This document shows, piece by piece, positions 8,228-17,438 of a stretch of DNA of 55,870 nt. The translations under genes were made by a program, and so were the position numbers. Source of the stretch: Ruminococcus sp. (GTDB taxonomy: Bacteria; Bacillota; Clostridia; Oscillospirales; Ruminococcaceae); the NCBI GenBank assembly GCA_017450925.1, contig JAFSSS010000063.1, positions 1 through 55,870 on the forward strand, written 5' to 3'. How positions within the stretch are numbered: the stretch's first letter is position 1; the number at the start of each line of letters is the position of its first letter. The notes under the pieces are model-generated. The model saw only the letters and a list, made by a program, of their open reading frames with translations. It did no database searches and was not told the DNA's origin.

Positions 8228-10129
8228 ATGAAGCTAAAAAGCATTATCTCAATGCTTACGGCGGCAGCAGTCGCAGGGACTGTGACGGCTGCAATGCCGG
8301 ACATCGCAGCAACGGCAGCCGACAGCACACCCGCTGATGCGGCTAAGTACAGCTACCAGATCACTCCCATGATGTCACCCTTCAACGAGTATTTCTATGT
8401 GAAGACAGATAACCCCGACCCTATGGGCTTCCGCTTTACAGACAAAAGCACCAAATATTCGGAAAACGGCGCACCAGGTACCCTTTCGCTCAACTATGAC
8501 TCCTGGGACAGAGAGGTGATACTCTACAGCGATGTGGATTACGAGGATAAGACCACCGGCAGAGTAAAGGGCGGGTATATCTTCACCGGCGAAAACACCG
8601 ACGGCGGCGAGGTAACTCTCCAGTACAAAAAGGATATCAGCTATTCCGAATACCGCACTCTCGATGAGGCAGGCGACAAGAATATAGGCGAAAAGACCGA
8701 GATCATCAGCTCCTCCAGCGGTGGAAACATGGGCTGGCAGAGCTACAGGATAGTCGGCTATTACCAGTGGGTGGATACCGGCATTAAGCTGAAGCTGCCC
8801 AGGCTTGTTGACGATATGGATTATCTTGTTGAGACCTATGCCACCAAGTCGAGCTTCTTCGACAACATGAACGCCGTGCAGGCGGGGCTCAACTCGATCT
8901 GCCTTTACAGCGGCTCCTATGTAAGAGGTGAGGTTTACCGGGCGAACACCTATTGGTTCCTTTCCAATTCGCCACATATAGACCAGAACTTCTATATCCA
9001 GAATCCCTACAGAAGAAAGGACAACAAGTCGCTGCTGGCAAGCGCGATCTATCCCTACAGGTGGGACTCCTATTCCTTCCCGAGAGCAATGGGCAGCATA
9101 GCCACCATGCTTGACCCCTCCGCGACCTGGAAGATGAACAGCGGCGCACACTGGCTGATAGACGTTACCCTGAACGGCGAGACCGAAAGCTACGGCGGTG
9201 CGGGCGAAGGCGAGGGTCAGGGTATCGACGAGGATCAGATCATCAAGCGCTTTACCTTTGCCAACGGTGCAGAGACCTTTGACCTTACAGGCGCAAGAAA
9301 GCTTCTCAACCAGTACAGCGCACTGACTGTCGCAGACGACTATCCCCACTATGACGACCTTACCTGGGAGCAGGTGCTGGAAAAGGTAGGGACTGCCGGC
9401 GCGTGGGTAAGGCTCTACTCTATCTACAGCGTTTACGGCGCATCCGGCACAGGCTATTCCTATCTGTATCAGAGACCCGGAAGAACCAGCTTCCCCGGCT
9501 ATGTAAGCAACGGCTGGGTTGACGGAAGGTATATAAACAGCTACGAGATCTGGGAGCCGGGAGCAAAGCTTGCGGATCATCCCACAAGCAGCATAACCCT
9601 CTCGAATGTTGCCACCTTTGAGACCGACCCGTATTACAATGAGATCAAGGACGTTACCAAAAACGTCACCTACAAATACGACAAGGATAACGACAGGTGG
9701 GAAATGGATATCTACAGCTATATGACCGGCAGCTGGTATATCAGCAACAAAGCGGGCTATGCCTACCTCAAGGGGCTTGCAGACGAGGGCAAGTTCGACT
9801 CGAAGTACCTAAAGAACATGATACTCACCCGCGAGCAGGTCGAGAGCATAGTCGATAAGAACACCGATTATGTGCCGAAGAAGGGCTATATCTACGATGC
9901 CACCACCGATCCCGGCACGCCCTTCAATTACCCTGTGGGCGATGTGAACCTTGACGGCGAGATAAACATGAAGGATCTCACCTACTTCCAGAGGCATCTC
10001 AACGGCTTTACCGAGAATGCCTACATGGACAAGGAGCTGGGCGACACCCATAAGGATAATTCGATAAATATGAAGGACATCACCCGCCTGCAGAGATACA
10101 TCAACGGCTGGAATGAAAAACTGGGATGA
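8228..10129 (+). CDS. Secreted dockerin-containing protein of unknown main domain
   Basis: 633 residues. A signal peptide (about residues 1-31, [17 protein letters not shown] region) leads into a large body (about 40-565) that I do not recognise. The body is rich in Tyr, Trp, Asp and Gly, as is usual for extracellular beta-rich glycan-binding or glycan-cleaving domains. The C-terminal 66 residues are a type I dockerin: two calcium loops, [13 protein letters not shown] and [13 protein letters not shown], each followed by an R-x-(L/I)-N-G helix end. It should therefore dock to a cohesin scaffold outside the cell, as in Ruminococcus cellulosomes. No cohesin protein is in the window. RBS AAAGGAAG precedes ATG 8228. 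Confidence 0.88.
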   Translation: MKLKSIISMLTAAAVAGTVTAAMPDIAATAADSTPADAAKYSYQITPMMSPFNEYFYVKTDNPDPMGFRFTDKSTKYSENGAPGTLSLNYDSWDREVILYSDVDYEDKTTGRVKGGYIFTGENTDGGEVTLQYKKDISYSEYRTLDEAGDKNIGEKTEIISSSSGGNMGWQSYRIVGYYQWVDTGIKLKLPRLVDDMDYLVETYATKSSFFDNMNAVQAGLNSICLYSGSYVRGEVYRANTYWFLSNSPHIDQNFYIQNPYRRKDNKSLLASAIYPYRWDSYSFPRAMGSIATMLDPSATWKMNSGAHWLIDVTLNGETESYGGAGEGEGQGIDEDQIIKRFTFANGAETFDLTGARKLLNQYSALTVADDYPHYDDLTWEQVLEKVGTAGAWVRLYSIYSVYGASGTGYSYLYQRPGRTSFPGYVSNGWVDGRYINSYEIWEPGAKLADHPTSSITLSNVATFETDPYYNEIKDVTKNVTYKYDKDNDRWEMDIYSYMTGSWYISNKAGYAYLKGLADEGKFDSKYLKNMILTREQVESIVDKNTDYVPKKGYIYDATTDPGTPFNYPVGDVNLDGEINMKDLTYFQRHLNGFTENAYMDKELGDTHKDNSINMKDITRLQRYINGWNEKLG

Positions 10130-10142
10130 CAGGAGTAAGGCT

Positions 10143-10619
10143 ATGATCCGTATTGGTCACGGTTATGACGTGCATAAATTTGCCGAGGACAGAAGGCTTA
10201 TCCTCGGCGGCGTGGATATCCCCTTTGAGCTGGGGCTGCTGGGGCATTCGGATGCGGATGTGCTGGCGCACGCGGTAATGGATGCCCTTCTCGGCGCGGC
10301 GGCGCTGGTGGACATCGGACATCTCTTCCCGGACAGCGACGAAAGCTACAAGGGCGCTGACAGCTTGATGCTGATGCGCGAGGTCTGCCGCCGTCTGCGG
10401 GAGGAGGGCTACGGGATAGTCAACATCGACTCAACCGTATGCGCACAGGTGCCGAAGCTGGCACCCTACATCCTGCAGATGCGTCAGAAGCTCGCAGAGG
10501 CCTGCGGCATAGACGTTTCACAGGTCTCGGTGAAGGCCACCACCGAAGAGGGGCTGGGCTTTACCGGTGCAAAGCAGGGCATCTCCGCCACGGCGGTATG
10601 TCTGATAGAGAAAAACTGA
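10143..10619 (+). CDS. ispF: 2-C-methyl-D-erythritol 2,4-cyclodiphosphate synthase
   Basis: 158 residues, full length. Fifth step of the MEP isoprenoid pathway, in the cytoplasm. The metal site begins GHGYDVHKF (D9, H11). Further conserved blocks are [30 protein letters not shown], and the C-terminal [13 protein letters not shown] chose ATG 10143 (AGGAGTAAGG upstream); an in-frame ATG 30 bases earlier lies inside the dockerin gene and would add a non-conserved tail. Only 13 bases separate it from the dockerin gene. The other MEP genes are not in the window. Confidence 0.94.
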   Translation: MIRIGHGYDVHKFAEDRRLILGGVDIPFELGLLGHSDADVLAHAVMDALLGAAALVDIGHLFPDSDESYKGADSLMLMREVCRRLREEGYGIVNIDSTVCAQVPKLAPYILQMRQKLAEACGIDVSQVSVKATTEEGLGFTGAKQGISATAVCLIEKN

Positions 10620-10632
10620 CACATAAAAAATC

Positions 10633-10661
10633 AGCCCGTCCGGGAAACACCCGGGCGGGCT
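10633..10661. terminator. Bidirectional terminator between ispF and the GGDEF-EAL gene
   Basis: AGCCCGTCCGGG pairs with CCCGGGCGGGCT (one T-G pair) around a 5-base loop. T-runs lie on both strands, so it can end both convergent transcripts. Confidence 0.88.
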
Positions 10662-10673
10662 TTGCTGTTATCC

Positions 10674-12983
10674 TCAACTTTTGACCTTAGACACATCCGT
10701 CAGCTTGTTCGTCTTGACAGCGAACTCCTCAAACTCCTCGGCGGGCATGGGCTTGGCGAAATAATAGCCCTGGAAGAGGCGGCAGCCCATTTCCGCAAGG
10801 ATGCGGTACTGCTGCTCGGTCTCGACGCCCTCGGTAAGGGAAACTATCCCCAGCTCCTCCGAAAGGCGAATGACGTTGTGGACGATAGTCCGCGAGCGTG
10901 CGCCCTGTTCGGTATCGGAAAGGAACTTCATGTCGATCTTCAGCACATCCACCGGCATATCCTTAAGCAGGCTAAGGGAGGAATAGCCGCTGCCGAAGTC
11001 GTCCATTTCCACGATGAAGCCTGCTTCACGGAGCTTATCCATTGTTTCAAGGCGCTCCTCGGCACCGCTCATCATGACTGTTTCGGTTATCTCGATGCGC
11101 AGGCGCAAGGGCTCGATGTCATACTCCCGCACAAGCGAGGTAAGCTCCTCCACCACGTCGATGAAGTAAAAATCCTTGGGAGAGATATTCACCGACAGGA
11201 ACAGGTCTATCCCGCGGGACTTCCAGTCTGAAAGCGTCCGGCAGGCACAGCGCCAGATATGTCTGTCAACCTCGACTATCATGCCGTTCTTTTCAAACAC
11301 GGGTATAAAGGAGGCGGGGGACATAAAGCCCCGCTCGGGGTGTATCCAGCGGGCAAGCGCCTCGGCGCCGATGACTCTGCCGAGGGCATCGGCTATGGGC
11401 TGGAAGTAGGGTCTTATCTGCATCTGTGCAACGGCATCCCGCACCTCGGAGGTTATCTGCTGGTCGAAAAGCACCTTCTCCCGCAGGTCGTTGTCGTAAT
11501 AGGCGATATGACGCTTATAGTCCTCGGTGATAGTTGACAGCGCCAGATGTGCGCGGTCGAACATTACCGAGACCTCCATATCCTTATCCGTCACCTCGTA
11601 AATGCCGAGGTGGATAAGCAGGTGATGCTCAAAGCTGCCGTCGGTGACCACAAAGGACTCAAGCTCTCTTTCGATCTTTTCCGCCTTGAACTCCTCGACA
11701 GGGACAAATACGCCGAAAGTATCCCCTCCCAGTCTGCCATAGACGCAGCGCTCGGTCATATCCGGCCTTATCCAGTCGGCTATCTGTATCAGCGCAAGGT
11801 CGCCGAAGCGGGTGCTGAAAACGTCGTTGACTATCTTGAAGTTCTTCACATCCACGAACACCGCATAATAGGGAGTATCGGGATTTTCCTCCAGCTTGCG
11901 GCGGATGCATTCATAGAGATGCTGCTTTGTAAAGAGGCCGGTAAGGCTGTCGTGGGTGGAATTATACAGCTCGTGCTGCAGGCGGAGCTGCTCCTCTGTG
12001 ACATCGCGGATAGAGAGGAAGGAGCCGGCGATGAAGTAGCTGTCTTCATCCACGGAATGCATTATCATGCTGTAGCTGGCGCCTGTGCCGATCGTTTTCT
12101 TGACCGTCCAGTCCTTTTCGGGGCGGTCGATAAGCTTGCTGCCGAAGATGCTCCTAAGCCCCTCTCTTGCATCCTCAACGTTCTTGGCGGTGACGCCGGC
12201 AAGCTTCATACCCAGCTCGTTTGTCCAGACGCATTTGCCGAAGGGGTCAAAGACGAAAAGCGCCTCGGGCAGCTCGGCGGCGATATCTGAAAGCATCCTG
12301 TCCAGCAGCCTTAACGGGCGGTATTTCAGCGAGAAATACCACACCAGTATACCCAGTGCGGCAAAGCCGATCACCGACCTGTCGATAGGCGTGCGGGTGA
12401 AGACATAGAAGGACTCCCACAAAAGGACTATCACGAAGCAGGTGAATATCACGGTATATTTTTCGCGGTAGATCTTCGGGGTATTCCTTATTGCCATAAT
12501 GAATATCAGCAGTATTGCGAACACAACGGCATAGTCAAGCACTCTATGGAAAACCTGTCCGCCGTGGGCGACCAGCCGATAGTATGGGCGGCCGTCAACA
12601 TAATCGCTCTCGATGCTGAAGGCGTGACCCCAGAAGATGTTCAGCAGAAGCTGTACGCTGTCAAGCCCCAGCAGCACAAACAGCAGATATGGGGGCTTAT
12701 GGGGAGTGCCGACGCCCTTGCAATAGACGTTGGTAAAGACGATCAGCGAGGCCATTATGCAGTTCATACCGATGAAGTAGAAGTAATAGCCGACGAGAGC
12801 CACCTCTTCATAGCCGGCGGCGATAATGATGATATGTCCGATGACAGCCGGGATAAGTGAAAGCTCGAACAGTCCCACCGACCTGCCGATATTCTTTTTT
12901 GAGCGCATTGCCGAAACGGCACAGTAGCCCACTGCTGCCGCCAAAAGGGTATATAATACGATATATCCGGTTCTCGGGATCAT
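10674..12983 (-). CDS. 7TM-sensor GGDEF/EAL c-di-GMP protein with degenerate GGDEF motif
   Basis: 769 residues from ATG 12983. Seven hydrophobic segments fill residues 5-225 (histidine-kinase-type N-terminal 7TM region). A PAS-like segment follows (about 235-330), then a GGDEF domain and a C-terminal EAL domain. The diguanylate cyclase signature reads RLGGDTF instead of GG(D/E)EF, so cyclase activity is doubtful. The EAL domain looks complete: EALARW, NIS, EITET, the DDFGSGYSS loop with VLKIDMKFL, EGVET and FQGYYFAKPMP. The likely net activity is c-di-GMP hydrolysis, perhaps with the GGDEF part as a GTP sensor. A TTG at 13031 is an alternative start, but the GGTGATAG RBS fits ATG 12983. Confidence 0.85.
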   Translation of the reverse strand: MIPRTGYIVLYTLLAAAVGYCAVSAMRSKKNIGRSVGLFELSLIPAVIGHIIIIAAGYEEVALVGYYFYFIGMNCIMASLIVFTNVYCKGVGTPHKPPYLLFVLLGLDSVQLLLNIFWGHAFSIESDYVDGRPYYRLVAHGGQVFHRVLDYAVVFAILLIFIMAIRNTPKIYREKYTVIFTCFVIVLLWESFYVFTRTPIDRSVIGFAALGILVWYFSLKYRPLRLLDRMLSDIAAELPEALFVFDPFGKCVWTNELGMKLAGVTAKNVEDAREGLRSIFGSKLIDRPEKDWTVKKTIGTGASYSMIMHSVDEDSYFIAGSFLSIRDVTEEQLRLQHELYNSTHDSLTGLFTKQHLYECIRRKLEENPDTPYYAVFVDVKNFKIVNDVFSTRFGDLALIQIADWIRPDMTERCVYGRLGGDTFGVFVPVEEFKAEKIERELESFVVTDGSFEHHLLIHLGIYEVTDKDMEVSVMFDRAHLALSTITEDYKRHIAYYDNDLREKVLFDQQITSEVRDAVAQMQIRPYFQPIADALGRVIGAEALARWIHPERGFMSPASFIPVFEKNGMIVEVDRHIWRCACRTLSDWKSRGIDLFLSVNISPKDFYFIDVVEELTSLVREYDIEPLRLRIEITETVMMSGAEERLETMDKLREAGFIVEMDDFGSGYSSLSLLKDMPVDVLKIDMKFLSDTEQGARSRTIVHNVIRLSEELGIVSLTEGVETEQQYRILAEMGCRLFQGYYFAKPMPAEEFEEFAVKTNKLTDVSKVKS

Positions 12984-13050
12984 AACTATCACCACACTTT
13001 GTGTTTCCAAATTTTGGAAAGTTGTATTCAATCTATTTCTATCCGACCTA

Positions 13051-13079
13051 ATTATATCACAGATTCATCACAATTGCAA
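13051..13079 (-). promoter_or_regulatory. Promoter of the GGDEF-EAL gene
   Basis: Minus strand TTGCAA (13074-13079), 17-base spacer, TATAAT (13051-13056). The rest of the AT-rich 13080-13277 interval shows only a possible TATAAT at about 13222 for the next plus-strand gene. Confidence 0.65.
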
Positions 13080-13277
13080 TACCCGAAAACAGAAATTTTT
13101 CAAGAATTACGAAAAATATTGTACAATTTCGCTAACAACGAAACATTTTTCGCGAAAAGCCAACACATTATCAACTATAAAAATTCTTTCTCGCCTTTAA
13201 GTAAATTTTAACCAGGGGGGTTATAATCAAGTTCAGAAAGCAAAAAGGAAAAAGACTTTGAAAGGAGCCTGGTAAAT

Positions 13278-14342
13278 ATGGAGACAAACAAAAACAACAG
13301 ACGCATAGCACTTATCCCCGCCTATAAGCCTTCGGACAGCCTTGTCGGGCTCGTTGAGGAGCTTGAACGGAGAGGCTTTTCCACAGTGGTGGTGGATGAC
13401 GGCAGCGGAGAGGGATACGACTGGATATTCGAGGACTGCGCCTATCACGCCACGGTTTTGGCGCACAGAGAGAACAAGGGCAAGGGCGCCGCGCTGAAAA
13501 CAGGCCTTCGGTTCATCGACAGAAGCTGCAAAACGCCCTATACAGTGGTCACCCTCGATGCAGACGGACAGCACAGCGTAAACGATGCAATAAGGGTCTG
13601 CGCTATGGCAGAGAGATGCCTTTCGGCACTGGTGCTGGGCTGCAGGAGCTTCAGCGGCGAGGACGTTAAGGTGCCCAAAAAGAGCCTGTTCGGAAACAAG
13701 CTCACCCGGACGGTGTTCCGGCTCTCGTCGGGAGTGGATGTAAGCGATACACAGACGGGGCTCAGAGCATTCTCCGACCGTCATGTTAAACGGATGTGCG
13801 AGATAAGCGGCGACCGATATGAATACGAGATGAACGTGCTTATGGAATACGCGCGGCAGGAGCTGCAGATACGCGAGGTGCCTATCGAGACCATATACCT
13901 TGACAACAACTCCTCCTCACATTTCCGGCCTGTCGGTGACTCGGCGCGGATATACAAGGAGATACTGAAATTCTCCGCCTCATCACTTATCTGCTTCGGG
14001 CTGGACTATCTGCTGTTCTGCCTGTTCTCGGCGCTGACCGGCTCGGTGACGGTCTCGAACATCTCGGCGAGAGTATTTTCCTCGGCGGCGAACTTTGAGC
14101 TTAACCGGCGGCTGGTATTCGGCAGCAAAAAGTCGGCTGGAAGATCGGCGGCACAGTATTTCGGGCTGGCGCTGTTCATACTTGTATGCAACACGCTGAT
14201 GCTCAACCTGCTGGTGAACATAACGCCTCTTGGACGATACGCTGCAAAGCTTATCACCGAAACGGCTATGTTCTTCGTTAGCTGGACGGTTCAGAGAACA
14301 TTTATCTTCAGCAATAAAAAAAAGGAGCGTGGTGCGTCATGA
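13278..14342 (+). CDS. Bifunctional family 2 glycosyltransferase / GtrA-like membrane protein
   Basis: 354 residues. The N-terminal 230 residues form a GT2 domain: IPAYKPSD, VVDDGSG, and the nucleotide-sugar DXD-type block TLDADGQH at about residue 95. It resembles polyprenyl-phosphate sugar synthases. Four hydrophobic segments (about 235-345) form a GtrA domain, thought to flip or present lipid-linked sugars. Together they suggest synthesis and export of a polyprenyl-P-sugar for modifying a surface polymer. The stop overlaps the next start (ATGA at 14339-14342), so the glycosidase is co-translated. RBS AAAGGAG precedes ATG 13278. Confidence 0.87.
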   Translation: METNKNNRRIALIPAYKPSDSLVGLVEELERRGFSTVVVDDGSGEGYDWIFEDCAYHATVLAHRENKGKGAALKTGLRFIDRSCKTPYTVVTLDADGQHSVNDAIRVCAMAERCLSALVLGCRSFSGEDVKVPKKSLFGNKLTRTVFRLSSGVDVSDTQTGLRAFSDRHVKRMCEISGDRYEYEMNVLMEYARQELQIREVPIETIYLDNNSSSHFRPVGDSARIYKEILKFSASSLICFGLDYLLFCLFSALTGSVTVSNISARVFSSAANFELNRRLVFGSKKSAGRSAAQYFGLALFILVCNTLMLNLLVNITPLGRYAAKLITETAMFFVSWTVQRTFIFSNKKKERGAS

Positions 14343-15454
14343 AGAAGAAAAGGCCTTTTCTGTTTGCCCTTGTGTACGGTACGCTTTTAGCGGGCTTTAC
14401 GGGCTATGTAATGCTTGACACCTTTGTGATACCTACCGTTGAGAGCAAGAATGCGGGGGCGGCGAATTACTCCCTCTTTGAGGGGATAGAGGCAGAGCCT
14501 CTGACCCCGCAGCCCGAAAGCACCGACAGCTCCGGCGACAGCAGCAGGGCTGAAAAAGCGCAGTCAGACACGGATGCATCCTCCTCCTCACAGAGCAGCA
14601 GCAAGTCAAAGGGCGGGCGCAGCAGGCGTTCAAGCTCACAGACAGCACAGGCCGGCACCTCAAAGCAGGAGAAAAGCGACAGCAGCGAGGCCGCCTCTGA
14701 AAGCACGCCCCAGTCCTCCGATTTGGAAACGCCCGGCAGCTACTCCGACGAGAACATAAGCATCAGCCTATCCACCTCCTATTCACTGGACACGGTGATA
14801 TACACGGCTGACATACAGCTAAGCTCGGCGCAGTATCTTAAGACCGCCTTTGCCGACAACTCCTACGGCAAGAACGTGACAGCTCCCACCTCGGAGACTG
14901 CCGCTGCAAACAACGCGATACTGGCGATAAACGGCGACTACTACGGCGCCCGGGAGAGGGGCTATGTGATACGCAACGGTGTGCTTTACCGCGAGACCGG
15001 CAGCGCCGACACCGACGTTCTCTGCATCTATGCGGACGGGCATTTCGAGATAACCAACGCCTCTGAAAAGACCGCCGAACAGCTTATAGAAGAGGGAGTG
15101 TGGCAGGCATTCTCCTTCGGCCCCGCCCTTCTTGAAAACGGTGAGGTGGCAGTCACCGCCGATGAAGAAGTAGGCCGGGCAATGGCAAGCAATCCCCGGA
15201 CGGCTATCGGCATCATCGACGACCTGCATTACGTCTTTGTGGTATCTGACGGCCGCACAGAGGAAAGCGAGGGGCTTTCTCTTAGCGAGCTGGCGAACTA
15301 CATGAAGAGCCTCGGAGTAAAGACCGCCTACAATCTTGACGGCGGCGGCTCCTCCACCATGTACTACAACGGCGAGGTAATAAACAATCCAACTACATCG
15401 GGCAGAAGCACCAAGGAAAGGAGCGTGAGCGACATTGTTTACATCGGTTACTGA
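14339..15454 (+). CDS. Phosphodiester glycosidase family (NAGPA/DUF2233-like) exported protein
   Basis: 371 residues. One N-terminal membrane anchor (about 7-29), a Ser/Lys/Gln-rich low-complexity linker (about 55-135), then a phosphodiester glycosidase domain. Diagnostic blocks are AINGDYYGARERGYVIRNG (about residue 195), AFSFGPALLENG, NPRTAIG and the C-terminal YNLDGGGSSTMYYNG. The family removes or transfers sugar 1-phosphates joined by phosphodiester bonds, for example uncovering enzyme and bacterial polysaccharide-associated homologues. Coupling to GT2/GtrA by a 4-base overlap points to trimming or assembly of a phosphodiester-linked surface glycan; the substrate is inferred only. Confidence 0.87.
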   Translation: MKKKRPFLFALVYGTLLAGFTGYVMLDTFVIPTVESKNAGAANYSLFEGIEAEPLTPQPESTDSSGDSSRAEKAQSDTDASSSSQSSSKSKGGRSRRSSSQTAQAGTSKQEKSDSSEAASESTPQSSDLETPGSYSDENISISLSTSYSLDTVIYTADIQLSSAQYLKTAFADNSYGKNVTAPTSETAAANNAILAINGDYYGARERGYVIRNGVLYRETGSADTDVLCIYADGHFEITNASEKTAEQLIEEGVWQAFSFGPALLENGEVAVTADEEVGRAMASNPRTAIGIIDDLHYVFVVSDGRTEESEGLSLSELANYMKSLGVKTAYNLDGGGSSTMYYNGEVINNPTTSGRSTKERSVSDIVYIGY

Positions 15455-15857
15455 AGCATCCCGCCGGCGGCTGCTCCGCCACGCGGCAGGCGAGCTGGGA
15501 GCAGCGCTCTTCTGCGGAGTCTTCGGGATGATATACGAGCTGTTCAGCCACGAGGTATATTCCTACTGGATGATATACTCCTTCATGTTCCCGCTGGCGA
15601 CGGGGCTGGCGCTGGTCATCATGGCGCTTAGCTGCAGGCGGCCTCCCGCAAGGAGGTTCCTAAACACCTTCAACGCCGCCTCTGCCACCCTTACGCTGGG
15701 GAGCATCTCGGCTGGAGTGGTGGCGATCTACGGCAGCACCAACGTGCTTGTGAAGATATACCCCGTCATCGGGGGGCTGATGCTGCTTGTGTCGGTATTC
15801 TTCTTCATCGCAGAGGACAGGGCTCCCGCAGCGGAGAGCAAGGAGCTAAGCGAATAA
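15435..15857 (+). CDS. Small four-helix membrane protein, unknown
   Basis: 140 residues with about four hydrophobic segments (residues 17-40, 45-65, 80-102, 107-127) and a polar C-terminal tail. I do not recognise a family. No ATG is available early in the frame. TTG 15435, 20 bases inside the preceding gene and about 11 bases after AAGGAG, is the best start. The overlap with the glycosidase gene and the terminator just after its stop make it the last gene of the GT2/GtrA-glycosidase operon, so it may serve the same surface glycan. Confidence 0.6.
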   Translation: MFTSVTEASRRRLLRHAAGELGAALFCGVFGMIYELFSHEVYSYWMIYSFMFPLATGLALVIMALSCRRPPARRFLNTFNAASATLTLGSISAGVVAIYGSTNVLVKIYPVIGGLMLLVSVFFFIAEDRAPAAESKELSE

Positions 15858-15869
15858 ACACAGTATGCA

Positions 15870-15906
15870 GGGGGGAGACCGCAGCGGTTCTCCCCCCTTT
15901 TTTAGT
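15870..15906 (+). terminator. Terminator of the surface-glycan operon
   Basis: GGGGGGAGACCG pairs with CGGTTCTCCCCCC (one bulged base), followed by seven T residues. Confidence 0.88.
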
Positions 15907-15975
15907 TGATAATGAAAGGAGTGCGCCAAGGACGCACACGTTCATTATCAATTATTAACTGTCAACTGTCAATTA
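15906..15975. repeat. TTGATAATGAA inverted-repeat element, copy 1
   Basis: TTGATAATGAA (15906-15916) is exactly complementary to TTCATTATCAA (15941-15951), with an inner GTGCG/CGCAC stem. The right end continues into TTAACTGTCAACTGTCAATTAA. The sequence AATTGACAGTTGATAATGAAGGAGTGCG recurs at 33941-34018 and 53004-53037. I see no gene in 15858-16103. Confidence 0.75.
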
Positions 15976-16023
15976 ATTCAATTGTCATTTGCAGCAGTAC
16001 ACATCGAAATTGGGATATTTTGA

Positions 16024-16052
16024 TTGACATATTTCTCCGAATGAGTTATAAT
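16024..16052 (+). promoter_or_regulatory. Consensus promoter of the transglutaminase-hisA operon
   Basis: A perfect TTGACA (16024-16029), 17-base spacer, perfect TATAAT (16047-16052), 51 bases before the start codon. Confidence 0.85.
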
Positions 16053-16103
16053 AAAGGTTGGTGTATTTTTTATTGATGATATAACAGTAAGGAGTTCTTT
16101 AAA

Positions 16104-17438
16104 ATGAGATTTGCGATCAAAACAGTTTGTGTGCTGCTGGCAGCTTCGATGCTCTGCGCCTGCGGAGACGACAGCTCGCTGCACCGTATAGATAACTCGT
16201 CCTCGGAGGCGGAGGCCGTGACCACCACCACAGCGGCGACCACCTCTGCAGCGGTCACAGCGACTGCCAAAAAAACAACTACCACCACCAAGAAGAAGAA
16301 AAAATCCAACGAGATACAAATGGTGCCGGACGGGTTCTATGACATCACCCCCATAATCGAGGCTCACAAGTCCGGCGACCTCTCTGACCTTGACCCCATG
16401 CAGGATGCCGTCCTTGAAGCGGCGCTGGAGTTCATCGAGGACTGCAACGGCGACAATATGACCAAGGCCGAAAAGGAGCTGGCTGTCCATGACAAGATGA
16501 TCGAGGAGATCGAATATGACAGCGACAACCTTGACCCCCTTGCCGACCATGACAAGGACAGCGAGACCCCCTACGGCGCTCTGATAAACAAAAAGGCTAT
16601 CTGCTCGGGCTATGCCCTCACCTTTAATCTGCTGACACAGCTCATGGGGATAGAGAGCATCACGGTCGAGGGTACGCGCAGCGACGATGCCGAGCACGCA
16701 TGGAACCAGGTAAAGCTGGGGCAGGACTGGTACTGCGTTGACGTTGTATGGGACCGCAACAGCTATGACGACGGCGATCTTAAAACGAAGCACAAATACT
16801 TCAACTGCACTGCCGAGCTCATGAAGACCACCCATAAATGGGACGAGGCCGATTATCCTGCCGCAAAGGGCACAAAATACTCCTATATAAAAATGAAAAT
16901 GGAAACGGAGCCCTACTATGCCTACAGCATCGACAGCCTTGAACAGCTGCTTTGGCTCAACACGCAGAACGGACTGGGCGAGCTGGTGTTCATTCCCAGT
17001 GAGTATTATTTCGACCCCGCCGATCCCTCATTCGCAGGCTCAGATGCGCTGAAGGAGATCAAGGATATGCTGATCGAGAACGACTGCTGGTATCTCGAAA
17101 CTATCACCGAGGAGACCTCGAACGGCACGGCAGCTATGCTGCTCTACCGCACTATCAAGGAGTCGGAGCGCCCCAAGGAGGAAAGCAGCAGCGAGGAAGG
17201 CTCGGAGAGCGAAAGCAAGGCCGACAGCAGCAGCGACAGCAGCAGCAAGCCTGCGGAGGAATCATCCTCAAAGGCTGATAAGCCGTCCTCAAAGGCGGAC
17301 AAGTCATCCTCAAAGGCGGATAAGGCCTCTTCGTCAAAGAACGAAAGCAAGTCCGACAGCTCCGAGAGCAGCGACAGCAGCAGCGAAAGCGACGACACAA
17401 GCTCGGTATCCGAAACAGAGGAGAAAACAGAGCAATGA
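16104..17438 (+). CDS. Transglutaminase-like lipoprotein with Ser/Lys-rich tail
   Basis: 444 residues. A lipoprotein signal peptide ends in the lipobox LCAC (Cys20). A Thr/Lys-rich spacer (about 38-68) precedes a transglutaminase-like domain with C167 (KAICSGYALTF), H198 (DAEHAWNQV) and D213 (YCVDVVWD) as the likely triad. A low-complexity tail from about residue 358 contains repeated SSKADK units, encoded by 21-base repeats near 17268-17330. It is probably tethered to the outer face of the membrane and reaches the wall; protease-like or crosslinking activity is possible. The stop overlaps the hisA start (ATGA). RBS AAGGAG precedes ATG 16104. Confidence 0.82.
   Translation: MRFAIKTVCVLLAASMLCACGDDSSLHRIDNSSSEAEAVTTTTAATTSAAVTATAKKTTTTTKKKKKSNEIQMVPDGFYDITPIIEAHKSGDLSDLDPMQDAVLEAALEFIEDCNGDNMTKAEKELAVHDKMIEEIEYDSDNLDPLADHDKDSETPYGALINKKAICSGYALTFNLLTQLMGIESITVEGTRSDDAEHAWNQVKLGQDWYCVDVVWDRNSYDDGDLKTKHKYFNCTAELMKTTHKWDEADYPAAKGTKYSYIKMKMETEPYYAYSIDSLEQLLWLNTQNGLGELVFIPSEYYFDPADPSFAGSDALKEIKDMLIENDCWYLETITEETSNGTAAMLLYRTIKESERPKEESSSEEGSESESKADSSSDSSSKPAEESSSKADKPSSKADKSSSKADKASSSKNESKSDSSESSDSSSESDDTSSVSETEEKTEQ
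17268..17330 (+). repeat. Three in-frame 21-base repeats in the transglutaminase gene
   Basis: Units of the form TCCTCAAAGGCGGATAAG plus one codon are repeated three times with few changes, giving the SSKADK repeats of the lipoprotein tail. Such in-frame repeats can change number by slippage. Confidence 0.7.

Noticed and set aside
10113..10142. Ten-codon N-terminal extension of IspF
   Set aside because: It lies within the dockerin coding region, and the conserved IspF start [11 protein letters not shown] has its own RBS.
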